64,000 nucleotides of DNA from Climacteris rufus (GCA_013398175.1 VZRZ01006844.1:400332-464331); one strand, 5' to 3'; counted from the stretch's first letter, positions 1 to 13,520 are shown. The notes: generated by a model from the letters alone, not told the origin. Program-made: numbers and translations.

Positions 1-94
1 CCTCCGGGCGCCGCGGGGCAGCGGCTGTGGCAGCTCGCAGGAGCTTTTTGCAGGTCTCTCCAAATTGTTTTTGTCCACTCACTGGAGCCTGATA
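1..94 (+). other. GC-rich window start, possible 5' UTR or coding exon edge (unidentified)
   Basis: The first 45 bases are very GC- and CpG-rich, unlike the AT-rich DNA that follows. A donor-like TTCG|GTAGGA sits at 94/95. This could be the end of a CpG-island first exon whose start lies before the window. Frame 1 stays open to a stop near 153, but there is no start codon or recognisable homology. Confidence 0.25.
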
Positions 95-1256
95 CTTCTT
101 CGGTAGGAATTGATGCAAGTGATGAGCTGCTGTCTCCCTCCTCTCACTTAGTGTAATCTTAAAATGCTGAGTATAAAAGAAATTTAAACGCTGGATGGAG
201 GTTTGAGAGCAAGGCTGAGAGCAAAGTGTATCAGATATTGTACCCCCTGGTTAGCCTCATTTGGAAGGAGGGCTTGCCATTTCTCTGAGTCCCTTTTCCT
301 TGGGACATCAGTTTCTGCAGTCAGAACCCATAGAATTCACACTGGATTGACCCATAATACTCAAAGTCTGTTTAGTTTCAGTATTCTATGATAAAATATG
401 TGAGAGTACTGTAAGTTAAGCATACTAATGCCTGTTTGGTGGTGATTATATCTGTTCATTCCTAAACATAATTCAGTAAAATTAAAGCAAGTACTATTGG
501 GAATGGCATTTGCAGTGAGGAGTAAAAATGACACATTCACTTGAAATATGAGAATTAGTTTTCTAAAATGGCTTTTAGTGAGTATTTTGCGGCAGTGGAA
601 GAGAAAAGTATATTCCCTCCTCAGAATGGTATAGGAAAGGTTTATTGGGACTCTTGCACGATCCTCTGGTTAATTTGAAATTGGCACTACTGGATATAGA
701 AAATCTTTTCCATTGGATTTCAGCTGTTTAAGCTGTAAAGAACAGTATCTAGTGTTTTACTGTGCTACTTTCAGACCTTTGAAGTGCTGAGTATGTGTCC
801 TGAATGAAATACTGAAAAGATATAATAGGCACTTGCCAGACTCTATAGGGAGAAGTCTGCAGCCTCCTGTCAGGGAATCTGCTACCACATCTTGCCACTT
901 TGTGGGAAGCTTTTTGAAGTTAGGTGCATCTATTTGTAAATGGAACTTAATGAGTGCAGGGAGTTTATGCAATAGCAATTGTAGTAATGGTGGTAATTTC
1001 TAGTATTGATGCTGATTTTCTGTAAATGTTGTGTAAATGTGTTTTGTATTTCAAAAGGGTGAAATACAGAAGTACTGCATTTTTTTTTTTAATTGGACTA
1101 CTCAGTTGTGTTTCAGGTAACTAAATATATTAGGATCCATATATCCTAAATGCCAAAGTGTTAACAAGTTTGGAGGAAGGAGTGGGTGGTGGTGTCGGTC
1201 TGGAAGTAAACTAAATGTTTTGTCTCTCTGTTTGGGTTGGGGTTAAATTAATGCAG

Positions 1257-1299
1257 GAATGTTACCTGAAGGCACTAAAGGTTGAATGGCAGGCCAAAG
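1257..1299 (+). CDS. Putative penultimate coding exon of an unidentified gene
   Basis: A 43-base block with an acceptor-like AATGCAG before it and a strong donor AAAG|GTAAGA after it. In one frame it reads ECYLKALKVEWQAK with one base left over. That G joins exactly to the block at 3054 to make a Gly codon and keep the frame open to a stop. I do not recognise the protein. In human the gene upstream of CDK14 is CLDN12, but this peptide is not claudin-12. The acceptor's pyrimidine tract is modest, and no upstream coding exon could be linked. It may be a chance open block. Confidence 0.3.
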
Positions 1300-3053
1300 G
1301 TAAGAGGGGTTTTTTGTGTGTGTTAGCTTACTTGATAGCTAGAGTAGACTTAGTGGACATCTCAACTCTTTGTTTAAATGTGTGAAAAGCAAGATTGAAA
1401 TTTGAGAAGTAACCACTTTCTACAAATTTAGAAATATAAAAATTTCACAATCCAAAAATATACTAGATTACTTTTGACAATTCTGTCATCTGAGCATGTT
1501 CTTATTACACAAATGCTTAAATTTTTGTTTTATGTTTTTAAAACAATTACAGAAAGGAATAGTACCTCTGATACAAGGTACTGTACCAGGTAAATAGACT
1601 GTATTTCATGTTATCTGGCTGAAGCTTTATAAATGTGACTGACTTACTCCTTGGACAAGTCAGGGTTGTTATATATGAGGGCTGGTTTTGATATTAACAT
1701 TTTACAAGTTGACTGCTCATAATCTTGTTTATTTGAGTGATTATAGGACTTCTCATACTTACTCCTTATTCCATATATTTACTGTTCCCTATCAGGTAGT
1801 TAGTTGCAGTAGCTGATACAGTAATCAGCACTGAGCAGTTGTGCTGCTTGATTGTCATCTTAAAATAACCTGACAGTTCAAACGAAGCTCACCAACTGCA
1901 CAAGGTAGGCAAAAGTGTAGTCTGCCCACAGCACCATTAGGTTTTGCCTTCCAGATAAAACAGTGAATGTTCAATATCTGTGTGCAGGTGCATGTGGAAA
2001 AGAGGTATGGTGTGAAAAGGACTGAGTAGAGTTCTTACAGGGTTTGGCAGTGACTAGTGTAAATTTTCTTTCACTATTGTGAATCTGAACATTGGTAATC
2101 TAGGGTTGCTTGGCTGCTCTGTCTTCTGTCTCAGTGCCTAAAGAAATGAGCTGGAGAAAACTTCAGGCTTCTCAAACATCAGTATACAAATCTTGGTAAA
2201 AAAGACAGGGGTAGAGTTCTGTCCTGTCACAACAGAAGGTCAGTCTCTGGACTCTTACAGGACTCCTTAATTTTCAGTCTTCTGTCTACCCCAGGTTTAA
2301 AGTGCGGTTTAAAGTCTCTTTGAAATAATTACTGTGTGGAACAGTGATTGCTCAGGTAGCCCTTACAGAGGATGCTCTGTATATCCATAACTGAGCATAA
2401 CTGGATGGCTTTGCAGTGACACTGTGACAGTATTCTAGTATAAAGTCATTAAGAATCTTTGTGATGGAAACATACTGCAACTTGGATTAAATGATGCTCT
2501 TGTTCTGGTCCCTGGAGGTTTTAGTGCACGTAGAAGTGATCTTCATTTTTTCTTAGAGATTATTGTCCTCTGCAGAAAAGCTGTAAGTGGCTGAATGTGG
2601 CAGATGGTTGGGTATAATTGAAGTAGAACTAAGTCAAAGTAGCAGCACCGTACATTTTAAAAGGATGATGATCTAATAATCTCTTGTGTTTATAAACTGG
2701 GCACCCTGTATCTCTCCTTGGGTTTTTGTCAACTTGACTCACAAGTGCATTTTTTGGGGTATACCTCACAAATGAAAAATGTTTTTTCCATAATAATTTT
2801 TTTGTAGAGAAAAGTTCTTTCTCTGCTAAATTGTGAAATACTTATTCATGATTATAGTCTGAGAAATAAGAGCGCTTAAGAACACTTCCAATTTATTATA
2901 ATACTTGAGTGTTTAGGTAATAGAGCAACTATTACAAGAATTGTCTTTTGGATTTGTTACACACAGTACCTATTGCAGTAAAGTCGGTAACTCAAAAGTT
3001 TTTGTGTAATACTGGTAAGAAAATGATAAAGGTAGTCCTGTTTTATTTTACAG

Positions 3054-3103
3054 GTCTTCTACAGGATTCTGATAACCCATACAGCAGATTTGAGAATGAA
3101 TAA
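3054..3103 (+). CDS. Putative last coding exon of the same unidentified gene
   Basis: An excellent acceptor (CCTGTTTTATTTTACAG) precedes this block. Spliced to 1257-1299, it completes a Gly codon and reads LLQDSDNPYSRFENE followed by TAA at 3101-3103. The hydrophilic C-terminus looks protein-like, but I cannot assign a family. An alternative exon-like block at about 1554-1578 (acceptor ATTACAG, donor ACAAG|GTACTG) would change the frame and end the protein sooner. A long 3' UTR with a poly(A) signal at 4611 would follow. Confidence 0.33.
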
Positions 3104-3860
3104 AGCTGAGCACCTTCCACAAGAGCTGTAACTTCAGAATACATGAAGACAGTTGGTTTTCATTTGCCCTTTGTGCTCTTTCTCTTTTGGTTTTTTTCTC
3201 TCCAAAGTGTTTTTTCCTCGTTGTAAAACTAGAAGCAGCTAAAGACTTTCTGAAATAACGTGTTTCTATCTCCTACCTGTATAGAACTAATTTTTATAAA
3301 TGTTTTTTGTTGTTGAAATGTTTACTGAATTTTATGTTGATTATCTTTCCTCTTCTTAAATCTATATTTTATTATTTGAGGTAGATGGTTAAAATTCACA
3401 ATAATGTGTTTGAGTTCAGTCTTAACTGCCACTTAAAGCAGTTGTTCTCATGTTCCTAAACAAAGGTATTTTATATATATATAAAATAAAAAGCAACATG
3501 GAAGTACAGCTCCACATAGCAGAAATAGTTGATGCAAAATACATCACGCACATTCTTGTGGGTGGAGTTCTTTTCATCTGGAAAAGATCTTCCAAGAGCG
3601 TGATGTGTAAGGGTAGAGACAGAGGAGCATATTTGTCTTTGAATAATTAAATTCAGTTGTGGCAATGTTAAAATGTACTTTGGGTATAGCACTGATGTGA
3701 AAAAGAAATCACTTCAGTTAGCAAAATTGGAAGAAGGTGATTCTTGAAATAAACATAGTTACATTTATATTCCTAAATGTAAGAAACATCAGTTTGTGTG
3801 AACACTTTCTTCTGCAAACTTAATGTATATTGAAAAAATGTAAAAAGTTGCCCAGATTCT

Positions 3861-4340
3861 GCAGTTTACCATGGCTGACCCTGGCCAGCAGCTTAAGCAC
3901 TGCCCAGCTGCTTCCTCCCTCCCTCAGGGGCATGCGGGAGAGAATGGGAACAGCAAAGGGTTGAGATAAAGGCACAGGAAGTGAAGGAAAGGAGGGTGGT
4001 GGGAACAAGTTGTGCAAAGGCAATTGCCACCTCCCAGAAGCACACCTGTGCCCAGCCTCCTCTCAGTTTTTCTTGGTGAACCTGGGTGGGTCAGTTTGGG
4101 TCAGTTTTGGCCAGCTGTCCTAACCATGTTCCCTCCCAGCTTCTTGCTCATCCCTGGCCTACTGGCTGGAGCAGGCAGAGAGGGGGGAAAACAAAGTCTT
4201 GGTGCTGTGCAAGCAATGCTCAGCAAAAGCCAAAGCACTGGTGTGTTACCAGCACTGTTCTGCCACAAATCCAAAGCAAAGCAGCACCATACAGGCTGCT
4301 ATGAAGAAAGTTACCTCAGTCCCAGCCAGATCCAGTACAG
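3861..4340 (-). mobile_element. Avian endogenous retrovirus solo LTR, diverged, antisense
   Basis: Read on the minus strand, it begins CTGTACTGGATCTGGCTGGG and follows the avian LTR layout. It has the TGGCTGGG start, the CAGTGCTTTGGCTTTTGCTG segment, GGGAACATGG.TAGGACAGCTGG, the TTTATCTCAACCC segment near the 3' part, and an AAGCTGCTGGCC end close to a degenerate TTTACCATGG terminus. The central promoter-to-U5 region is shortened relative to the copy at 56845-57425. No internal retroviral sequence adjoins it. Boundaries are good to about 10 bases. Confidence 0.75.
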
Positions 4341-4610
4341 TAAGAAAGCAGTATTTTTTAACCTTTATTGTTCTTTTGATATTTCCATAATGTGATTTAT
4401 TTCCTGTCTTTCTTTTCATAGAGGTGTTTCCTTGAGCACTTTAGTAGTTTACCAGTATGATGTGACAAGCAAGAGCTCTTCTGTCCCCCCGGTCTAACAT
4501 TTATTCACATTTATTCTGTACACTTTAAATCACCTCCCTTGCTGTGTATTATCTATTAAACAAATGTACAATATTGAAGATGTTCTTGTTATTTTTGTCC
4601 GCATTCCTAA

Positions 4611-4616
4611 AATAAA
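4611..4616 (+). terminator. Candidate polyadenylation signal AATAAA
   Basis: A consensus AATAAA followed by GT/T-rich sequence (TATGGTTCTG...) within 30 bases. It could end the 3' UTR of the putative gene whose stop is at 3103. Further AATAAA matches occur at 3098-3103 (overlapping the stop codon) and near 3749, so the choice is uncertain. The implied 3' UTR would contain an antisense LTR at 3861-4340. Confidence 0.3.
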
Positions 4617-5973
4617 CTCTTTAACATCTTGAATATGGTTCTGTTTACTTCTGTTGTTCCATACAATTTTAAATTAACTTGGTTTAAAAGAACTGTTTGA
4701 GAGAAGGAAAAATATGTGTTTTTACTAGCTTTCTGTGACAGGAATTAGATCTTGCCTGTGGGTGAGGATGTGAATTGCCATTCCTTGCAGTGTCAAAGAA
4801 CCTACTTGTACTTAAGCTTTAGTAACTATCACTTACCACTGATTTTGGTACAGTGCTCTTTCACTGGCTTTGCCTTTGCAAACAGTTTCTCTGTATAGAG
4901 TTTCTCAGGAATTTGTATAAAAATGCTTCCCACTTCCTGAATCTGTATTGTAATGAGTGTTCATGAAATATTGGTCCTGCTTTTCTTTTTCTTTTTTTCC
5001 TTAACTCATATTTAGCACTTCATTAGTAGGCACTGTTTAATTTCATGTTTCTTTATCTGTCAGCCATTGTCAGATCTGAAGTATTATTCAAATGGCTGTC
5101 TTAAAAGAATGATGGTCTGTGATAAGAGTGAGTTGATAGTGTGGAAATGAAACATGCTGATGGCTTTCCCTGGAGATAACTTTTTCAAAAATGATGGTCT
5201 GCCTCCTGTCTCACGACCCAAGTAGTGACATTCCTGACTTAATAGAAAAGCATTTTTCTTCAGCACCTGCTACAGCGTACGAAGGGCTGTCATGTATTCT
5301 ATCGAAAGGGGGAGGAGGGACAACCTTTCTTACTATTTCAGAGATGGGAAAGTACTTGGAGAACCAAAATATTTTGAGAAAAGGGAACGGGAGAATTAAC
5401 ATTCCTTAGTCTCAGTTGTGAACATCAAAAGGTAATGACTGTGGTCAAATTTACCTTATCCTAAGCCTTGACTTTAGTCTGTAGTTTATACACAATGTTA
5501 AGCTGGACATCTAATACTTCAGATTTTTGCTTTCACAGTTAAAAGACTATTAATTTAATGAGACTATTGTGGACACCAGCCTTGGAGCTTAATAGAAAAT
5601 GCAAAAATCCTCAGACAATTCCCAGACTTTCCAGATTGTTTAACCTTGCTTTTCTGTGCTCATTGGAGCAATTAATTGGATGGAAAATACCCTTAATTCA
5701 ATATATTAATTACCTTCTCTGCTTTCCTGTATGTCACTGTTCCTTAATTTGGTTTACCACTAGAAGGGTTATTCACCTTTGTATTTCAGTGTAGCCACAA
5801 CTAATTGGGAAAACAGCGGTAGGAAGTGGTATCATTGTATCTTTGTTTCTCGGGTGTATGAACAAAGGCATTTATCATCTTCAGTGTGAGCTTCCCCTCC
5901 TCCACATTTTTTCAACAAAAGAAATAGATCTACAACATAATAACAAAATAAAGGTAGGGAAACAGCATAACCT

Positions 5974-6021
5974 AAGCCTGAGAGCTGTATTTCTGCTAAG
6001 CCTGAGAGCTGTATTTCTGCT
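5974..6021. repeat. 24-bp perfect tandem duplication (2 copies)
   Basis: The unit AAGCCTGAGAGCTGTATTTC plus TGCT occurs at 5974-5997 and again at 5998-6021 without mismatch. It lies in non-coding DNA and looks recent. Confidence 0.95.
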
Positions 6022-8701
6022 AATCACGCTTCTCTGATGACCCTCCGTTCACAATCTATTATCTTTCCTCTGTATTTGCATTGTTAGTGGTTATTGCTTG
6101 TTCATTTTAGTAGTGAAGGTACTGCTTTCTCAAAAGAAGGGCAGTCTGGGAAGTGAAAAAAATAATACTTGTGTTTACCTTTCCACAGAATAGAGCTTCC
6201 AGTACTCAAAACTCAAGCAGGTCAGGTTTAAGAGTGATATTGCTGGGTGTAATTTATATAAGTAAAGAAAATTTTAGTAGATTGAAGCATGTTGTTTTAA
6301 CTTGTCTTAATGCAGGAGCATGCTTTTTGCCACTTCAGAAATCTTGGATTTGATGATTACTCCATTTAATTGTCTCTATCGTGTCTTTCTTAATTGTCAT
6401 GTGATTATTAAGTAGACATACAAGTTATTTTGGAAAGTGGTCCATTATTTTTTCTTAGGTTATCTTTGTTGCAGACTCCCATACACAGATTTCACCATTT
6501 ATTCTTTCAAAGTTTGTTACTAACACCAAGCACCTGTGTGAGGAGTGGCTCTGGGCTGAGCATCCGTGTCTTGCTTAGGGTGCCCCAACGGAACTGCTGA
6601 ACATGAGGTTCTGTAGATCTTAGCTGGTCCAGAGAGAAGTGGCAGAGAATCAACTAGGATGCTTTTCCTCCTGTCCTCCTGAGTGTCAGGGCCAAACAGG
6701 AACAGAGATGATGAAAGACACTTTGAGAAGAAATTATGGGGAGTGGAGAAGTCAAGAGTCTGGGGAGACAGTGAAGTTGGCAGCAATTGCACATGGCTGT
6801 CCCCCTCAGTTTCTGCCTGAATCTGGGCTTTATTGCCTTTGGTTTTGAGGTTCTAATCAGCCAGCATCTCTGCCTGCCCCGTGCTTCAGATCATGAACTG
6901 GGGAGGTTACATGGGTGGAAGCTTATCAAGGCCACTTAGGCTCTCATCTTTCCTAAGGCAGCAGGGCCAATCTTGCTGTTGATTGATTTATCCTTTCTGT
7001 GGGTCCTAGAATAGCCGCATGAAGGGCAGAGAGGAAGGAATATTTGTCAAAGTATGTAGGAAATAGCATGTCAGGACTGAAGTATCAATATCTCCAGAGT
7101 ATCCTAAAGTTAAGTTTCTGCTTGGTGATACTTGACAGAATCCTCTGAGACCATTCCCCAAATGCTGCCTCGCTCAAAATTTAAAATGAAGGGTCGTGAT
7201 TCTGATACCTTCAAACAACATTCAAAACCTTTTTTTTATTTTAATGGCTTCACATAGTTTATACTCAATATCTGGCTGAGCAAATACATTCTAGTCTTTG
7301 TTGTGGCATCATTAAGGCTTTGGACTTGGCATGAGAGGATCAAATGTTTAGAAGTGTGCATTGGTGCTTAAACCCAAAGCTCTGTTTTATCAATTCTGCG
7401 TCAGCTTCCTGGCTAGGTCTTGTCACGTGTCTCTGGTTTGGTGTGAGTTCAAGTGCATTTGTCTTCAACAACACACCTTAGTTATCAAGAAAAACAAACT
7501 CTGCCTTCTTTTCTGATGCTGAGTTCCTACAAGAGATGTTAAATGTCAGAGATGAGAACAAAATTCTTTGTTCCGCTTTGACTCCTCGTTGCTGTTTTAA
7601 GTCACGGTGAAGTGGTGAAGGCTGGGATATGTGCAAGCGGTGACTGAAGGAAACTATCCACGAACTGGAAGAGTTGTGAGTTGTGAAGGGAGGCAAAAGG
7701 GAATAAACAGTGGGGAAACAATAGAGCAGTGATCAACAAGTGGTGTTCTCTTTTGCACACCTTTGATGAGATTTGCATTTTTGTATTTTGTTATGACCTG
7801 CTATCTTTAATAGAAACGAAAATATGCAGCTACACTGTATTGCTACATCAAACGTTCACAGGTTGATTCATTTGCTGCATCAGTAATCAGGCTTAGTGTT
7901 TGTTTATAGGAAGGCTGGCTGAAAATCACAAACTTTCCTATCTTTTTCCTATCTTACACAGTGTGCAAAGAAAATATTTAGTGGTGGCTTACATGAACTT
8001 CCACAAAGCAGGAAGGGCAGAAGGTAAGTCTAGACCTAAAGAAACCTGCCAGTGGATTTCAGCAGCTTAACAATTTATCAGTTTTCTGACTGAATGTCTC
8101 GACCATCAGGATGTATTATTAATCAAATGGAGTGACTTTTCTCTTGCTGATAGAGCAATTGCTTCTAAACAAAAAGTAATAGAGGGCAGAGTTTCTGAGC
8201 TGTCACTTTGAGTCAAGTGCTGGCGTGGCAGATAAATAGGTGATAGACCAAGCAAAGTCACTTTGAGAACCCTGTAAGCTTGAATCTGTTTGTGTATTAA
8301 CATGCTGAAGTAAGATGCAAGAAGAAGATAAAGGTATTTGCAGTTGGTCCAGAGACTTGGGGTTTGTTTTTGTTTTTTTCCATTTGACCTTCAGTCCAAT
8401 CTGTGCAAGGAGTTGTCAAGTACCAAAAAGGATTAGGAAATGTTTAATTACCACAACTGATGTGGATTTTCATACCACTGTTTCTGTGACAGTTCCTAAG
8501 CTCACGACTTCTCTGATCCGCATCTCAAGGGCAACCTTTCCTATACCCCTTCTTGTCACCTGGCTTGAAATAGTATCAGGCACTTGGTGTTCTCAGACCA
8601 GCCCTAGTTACTTATTTCCCATGCCTCAGTTCAGGAATCACACACACATATTACTCCTGCCCTCAAGGAGAGTCCTTTCAGTTCTCATTACTTATTTTCG
8701 A

Positions 8702-8788
8702 TTTTTTTGTTTGGTTTGGTTTTTTGTTTGTTTGGTTGTTTTTGTTTGTTTGGTTGGTTTGGTTTGGTTTTGTTTTTTGTTTTTTTTC
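8702..8788. repeat. Low-complexity T/G tract (TTTGG/TTTTG repeats)
   Basis: Irregular TTTGG and TTTTG repeats run for about 87 bases. The tract creates an artefactual 199-residue open frame on the + strand, which I do not consider a gene. Confidence 0.9.
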
Positions 8789-9245
8789 CCTTTTTATGAA
8801 CTTGGCACTTCTTATTACCAGATGACCCAAGTTCCCAGCCCTGGCAAAACAGGATTTGCAATGTTTCAAGGTGGTAACCTCCAAGTTGACAGTTTTGCCT
8901 ATTGTATTGCGTAAGTATCATAGTTTTCTTTAATGTTGCAGTCTTCTTTATGTATGTTCTTGAAATTCCAATAATCTAGATCACTATGATGTGAATTCAG
9001 ATGAGTTATGCACTGGACAAATGAGCTTGGTATAGAAAAGAGTCACCATGGCATCTGCAAAGGGAAATCCTGGCTCATGCATCTCCTGGGCTGTAAGAAG
9101 TTTATAACGAGCACACAGGGAAAATCCATCTGACTTCTAATGAATTTTTGTTACAAGAACTGAGTAGCTTATTTTGAAAAAGATAGTTTGTGGAAGAGCT
9201 GACACTATTGCAACAGACCAGTGAAGTGCTTTGATGCCTTATTTG

Positions 9246-9345
9246 AACGGCACACGGCCAGGGCCAGCAGGCCACAGGTCCAGCCTCAGCTCGTCCCTGG
9301 GGCGCGGCCGCTGGCACAGCTGCGCTGCTCTCGCTGCGGCTGCAA
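9246..9345. other. Isolated GC/CpG-rich patch
   Basis: About 100 bases of CpG-rich sequence, including a GCGGCCGC at 9304-9311, inside AT-rich DNA. It has overlapping open frames on both strands, but these are a by-product of high GC. No splice or homology evidence for a gene. Confidence 0.6.
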
Positions 9346-9374
9346 AGCAAGAGGAAGCACAGGGACCTCTGCAT

Positions 9375-9420
9375 GGCACCACTCTGTCAGGCTGCACGGC
9401 ACCACTCTGTCAGGCTGCAC
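9375..9420. repeat. 23-bp perfect tandem duplication (2 copies)
   Basis: GGCACCACTCTGTCAGGCTG plus CAC is repeated exactly at 9375-9397 and 9398-9420, next to the GC-rich patch at 9246-9345. Confidence 0.95.
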
Positions 9421-12400
9421 TTCTGGGCTAGCGGGTGAAGAGGTGGCTCGTTCAGGCCTACACAACGGTGCAAAGCCATGTGCAGAGTGTGTGGTCTGGA
9501 AAAGCATTTCTGTTCTTCAGCACCCACCAGCAGAGACCAGGTGCTGTGGATTAGGAGGGACAGCTTCTTTCTGGGCTTTTTTTCACTCAAGGATTATTGT
9601 TGGTCTGATGGAATTTTTGCAAAGATCCAAACATCAGCATGTCAGTGTCAGCCTCCTGAGTGTCTTGCTGCTGCAAGGGACCTTCATACCTGAATAACAA
9701 AGAATAAAAACATTTAGAGAGTGGGTTTTTTATTTTTTTAAACAGACTAAACATCTGTCCTGGGGTGCTAAAGTCATGACTAGCTGATGCTCTGATGAGC
9801 TCCTGCTGAAACACACACTTCAGTTCAGTGCTCAGCTCTGTACTCAAGGTGATTCACAGAATAAAAACTGGGTGTAGGTTGATACATAGTAAATTTGAGT
9901 CAGTGGGATCAGATGGACTATGACCTCTAAGGGGGAATTACATCCTGTATACCCAAATTATGCTGAGGTACTTGGGATCCAAGCCCATCTTCAATTTCCC
10001 TATCATCAAAATTGCCATTACCATCTCTGAGGAAAATGATATGAAAAAAAAGCTCATGTTTGTAATAACAAACAGATCAACACAGGAATATATGCATAAG
10101 GCAGAACCCCTCAGCAATGATCAGTCTTGTCTTTATTAAATGTCCATGTTTTAGGTGTTCTAGCACCTGCTTCATCAAACTGTAATGTGCTTGACATTAT
10201 CTAAGCATTACCATCCCCCTAGAGCTTACCATGGATTCATATGGGCATCTATGTCATCTGAAGAGGCTACTTAATGCTCTAACATGGGGCCATGAAATTG
10301 GAAAAGGAGAATTCAAGACTATCCCAATGCTGAGCTAGTCCCCTCATCAAATGTAGAATATGATGGTTAGCCAAAGCTGCCAGGGCTGATGATACTACAA
10401 AACTGGCAATAAAATCGTTGGATGCAGGAAATCCTCTAGAACAAGAGGGTTTAGGGCCTCAATATTGAAATAAGAGTAAGGGATGGTACAAACCCCTCTT
10501 CCTAGAGAAACCTGGAGAATCCCTTTTTCGATGGGTTGATTTCTGACCAGATGCATTTTATTTAGGGGCTTTGCTCTGGTCTGCAGTGCCCTGTGCCAGC
10601 TGAGCCTGACCCTTGGCTCTAGCTTTTGTCACTCTGTGTATGCAATACTGTGACTGTCCTTTCAGCTCATTTCTTTTTACATAACTTGCAATAGTTCGGT
10701 CACTCAGCCTTCATTTCTGTTAGTGGCATGAAACTCCTAATCGCCCAATTAGAATGTGTAATGCTACTGTAAAAGTCCCTATTACACTGAGCAGAGGAAC
10801 ATTTTTAAAAGCTTGTAATAGTAGTCACTAGACATGATAGTAGAAGAGGGAGGATAGATACATGAGGTTTATTACATGCAGATAACATGATACTTTCTAA
10901 ATTGAACTTCAAAGGACTATGCCGAGTTTATTAATGTAATTACTTACTTGAAAAATTATCAGAATATAATTAATAAATTAAAAGTGTTATCTATACAGTA
11001 TGTTATCAGTCTAATTTTCAGACTGGAATTAAAAAGAACACAAAGAATTACAAGAATTTAGGCTTTTACTTATTTTTGCATTCACATGGCATTTAAAATG
11101 CTTCTAGATCCTTTGTTAAACTGTATTATAAATCAGATTTAAACAGAGGAAGATAGAAATCTCTTTGCTTTGATTTGGAAGAATAGACGAAGTCAGTGGT
11201 GTTTCCAGACATACATTCTGAATTTGGCAACTCAAACGCTAGAGTCCTCTCCCTCAGAGAACAAACAGAGAGCTCAAAAACTACTGGGGGAGTGGGGAAG
11301 TAAAAAAATGAACCCCTTTGACTCCTGTTGCTCACCTACCTCTGCAGGTGAGTTTTGCCATCTCTTAACCTTGAGACATGGTTCTCCATGTGCCACTCTC
11401 GGGACAGACACACAGGCCCCGGTGCCGTGCAGGGGGAAGCTCCAACCGCCTGCCCACGGCCCGGCTGCACCACAGGGGTGCTCGGACACTGGAAGAAAAC
11501 CACGGTAAAACCCAGCTTAATTTTCATTCAGGAGGCAAGATTCTCTTTCAATAGAACAGATCTTTAAAATTTGGAAAACATAAATAGATAGACATGAATG
11601 TGTCAGTCAGAGAAGGTATTTAATGCCCTCAGGCTAGACACCAGCAGCTCTGGTGATCAGACAGTCCCATGATGGACTTGTATCCTGAATATGATGGAAT
11701 TGTTCTACAGTGTTGGTTTTGATCACTGCATTGGTTAGCACTTCTCTTAAATGAGAATCACAAGGGAACTGTCATCTGAACTAGTACATAATTAGATCAC
11801 GTTGTGAAGGAAGAAAAGGAGCCATAAAACTGTCTTTTATTACAAATTTCCTTCCTGACATTCTTCTCAGTACACCAAATAGATTAAAAAAATATTTTGC
11901 TTTTTATTCCCTGGTTGCATTACCTGATAAACTCTTATTCTAAAATACAGATACATGACTTGAGCCAAATTAAGACAGACAAAAATACATTTAATGAAAG
12001 AGAATACTGAAGCACCAAGGAGTATAACTTGGGAACTGGGACCTGCAACAACAAAAAGTATCAGGTATGTTTTTAATTCATTTTGAACACAGTAAAGCAA
12101 GTCTTCTCAAGTTGTTCTCTGAAGATCTATGATGCAAAATTGTGCTCATTTACTCAGCATGAGTAGCTGCTGAGCTGGGCAGAAGGCTAGATATAGCCTG
12201 AGTTGTTTGTCATTACTGGGGCCAATGTTCTTGTTGACATCAAACACAGACCATGAATCACAGCAGGTGAATAGTTTATTTGAAAAGATAGATAATCTTT
12301 GGACATCACTGCACCACAGAAAGCCCTGCTAGGTCACTGGCTATCACTTCCCAAGGCCAACATCTAATCCTTGGTGTAACAGTTGAAAAAAAATAGAGTG

Positions 12401-13520
12401 ATGCTCTGGAGTCATCCTGTTTCTAGTAAACAATAAAAAAAAAGCAAATTTAGACACCACCCAAAACTGAACTTGGTTAAAAGACAGAAAACGCCCATCT
12501 CTGTGCAGCAGCTGGATCTGCAGAATCCAATGAACCCTCTGAGAGCAGCAGGAGTTCTATGTGGTTGCTGTGCCTTGAAGGACACTGGAGAAGGGTCTGG
12601 CTTGTAGCAATGGTTGGGCACTACAACACTGCTGGTTTGAAAGTCCAAAATGATCCTAGTCTAGAGGGAGACAGCACCAGGAGTATCTCTGTCATGCAGT
12701 AAATGAATAGCAAGAAGTTATCCAAAAGGTACATATCACTGCTGAGAAGTTCTCTTCATCACTCTGATGCAGCTGACTGCGCTGAGGGTATTTGCCTGTT
12801 TCTTGACGGACCCTGTCCTTTGCCTCCTAATCTGTTTTACCCTGAAAAATGTTCAGAATATGCTCCCTTCTATTCTGCTTGATAGTCTCTTTTCTCTGCT
12901 GTTGCTCTCGTAACAAGGAGCTTCTTGTGAGGACATCAGATACTCTGATTTACTGGCTTACCATCTTTCCTCTTCTTATTCTCAATAGCAACGAGAAACT
13001 GACTGAAATATTTTCATATAGCATAAGGTTCTTTTATGGCAAAGTAGCTGTCTATGAACCAGAGGAATTAGGTGAAAAGATGGGTCTAAGACAACAGAGA
13101 TTTTGTTTAATTTAATTGGTGTGGAGGAATGAAGGCTTAGTGTCACTCCCTTTGGGGGGCTTGGAGCACCACATGCAATTATGAAAGCCTTGTTTTGTGA
13201 ACTCAGGAAGCTGGAATTATCAGGGGCTTTCCTTAGGACTGTACCACTCACTAACTTTTTTTTCTGAGAGACGTTTTTCTTAGCAGGGACTCTGTCAAGT
13301 GAAGCTTTCACTAGAAAAAAAATTACTTTGCAGTGAATTTGTCTTCTGAATCACTCTTCAGGGACCTTTTCCCCTGGGTATATGCATTTATTTATATTGT
13401 GTATCACTTTTTATAAATCTTAGAGGCACATCCATGCTGGATGACTGTAACTGCAAGAGGAATTTCAGAAATATTGTAATTCAGCAAGTAATGTGGGATT
13501 ACTTACTTTTTAAACTCTTA

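Noticed and set aside
1554..1578. Extra exon-like block between the two putative exons at 1257 and 3054
   Set aside because: Including it shifts the frame and ends the peptide early. The acceptor is acceptable but the donor is weak, so I left it out of the model.
8315..8914. 199-residue + strand open frame
   Set aside because: It runs through a T/G low-complexity tract that encodes Phe/Val/Leu/Cys runs. It has no homology, splice context or coding signal.
9221..9697. 158-residue + strand open frame
   Set aside because: It comes from a GC-rich patch with few stops and a tandem duplication. Other frames and strands are equally open, and there is no homology.
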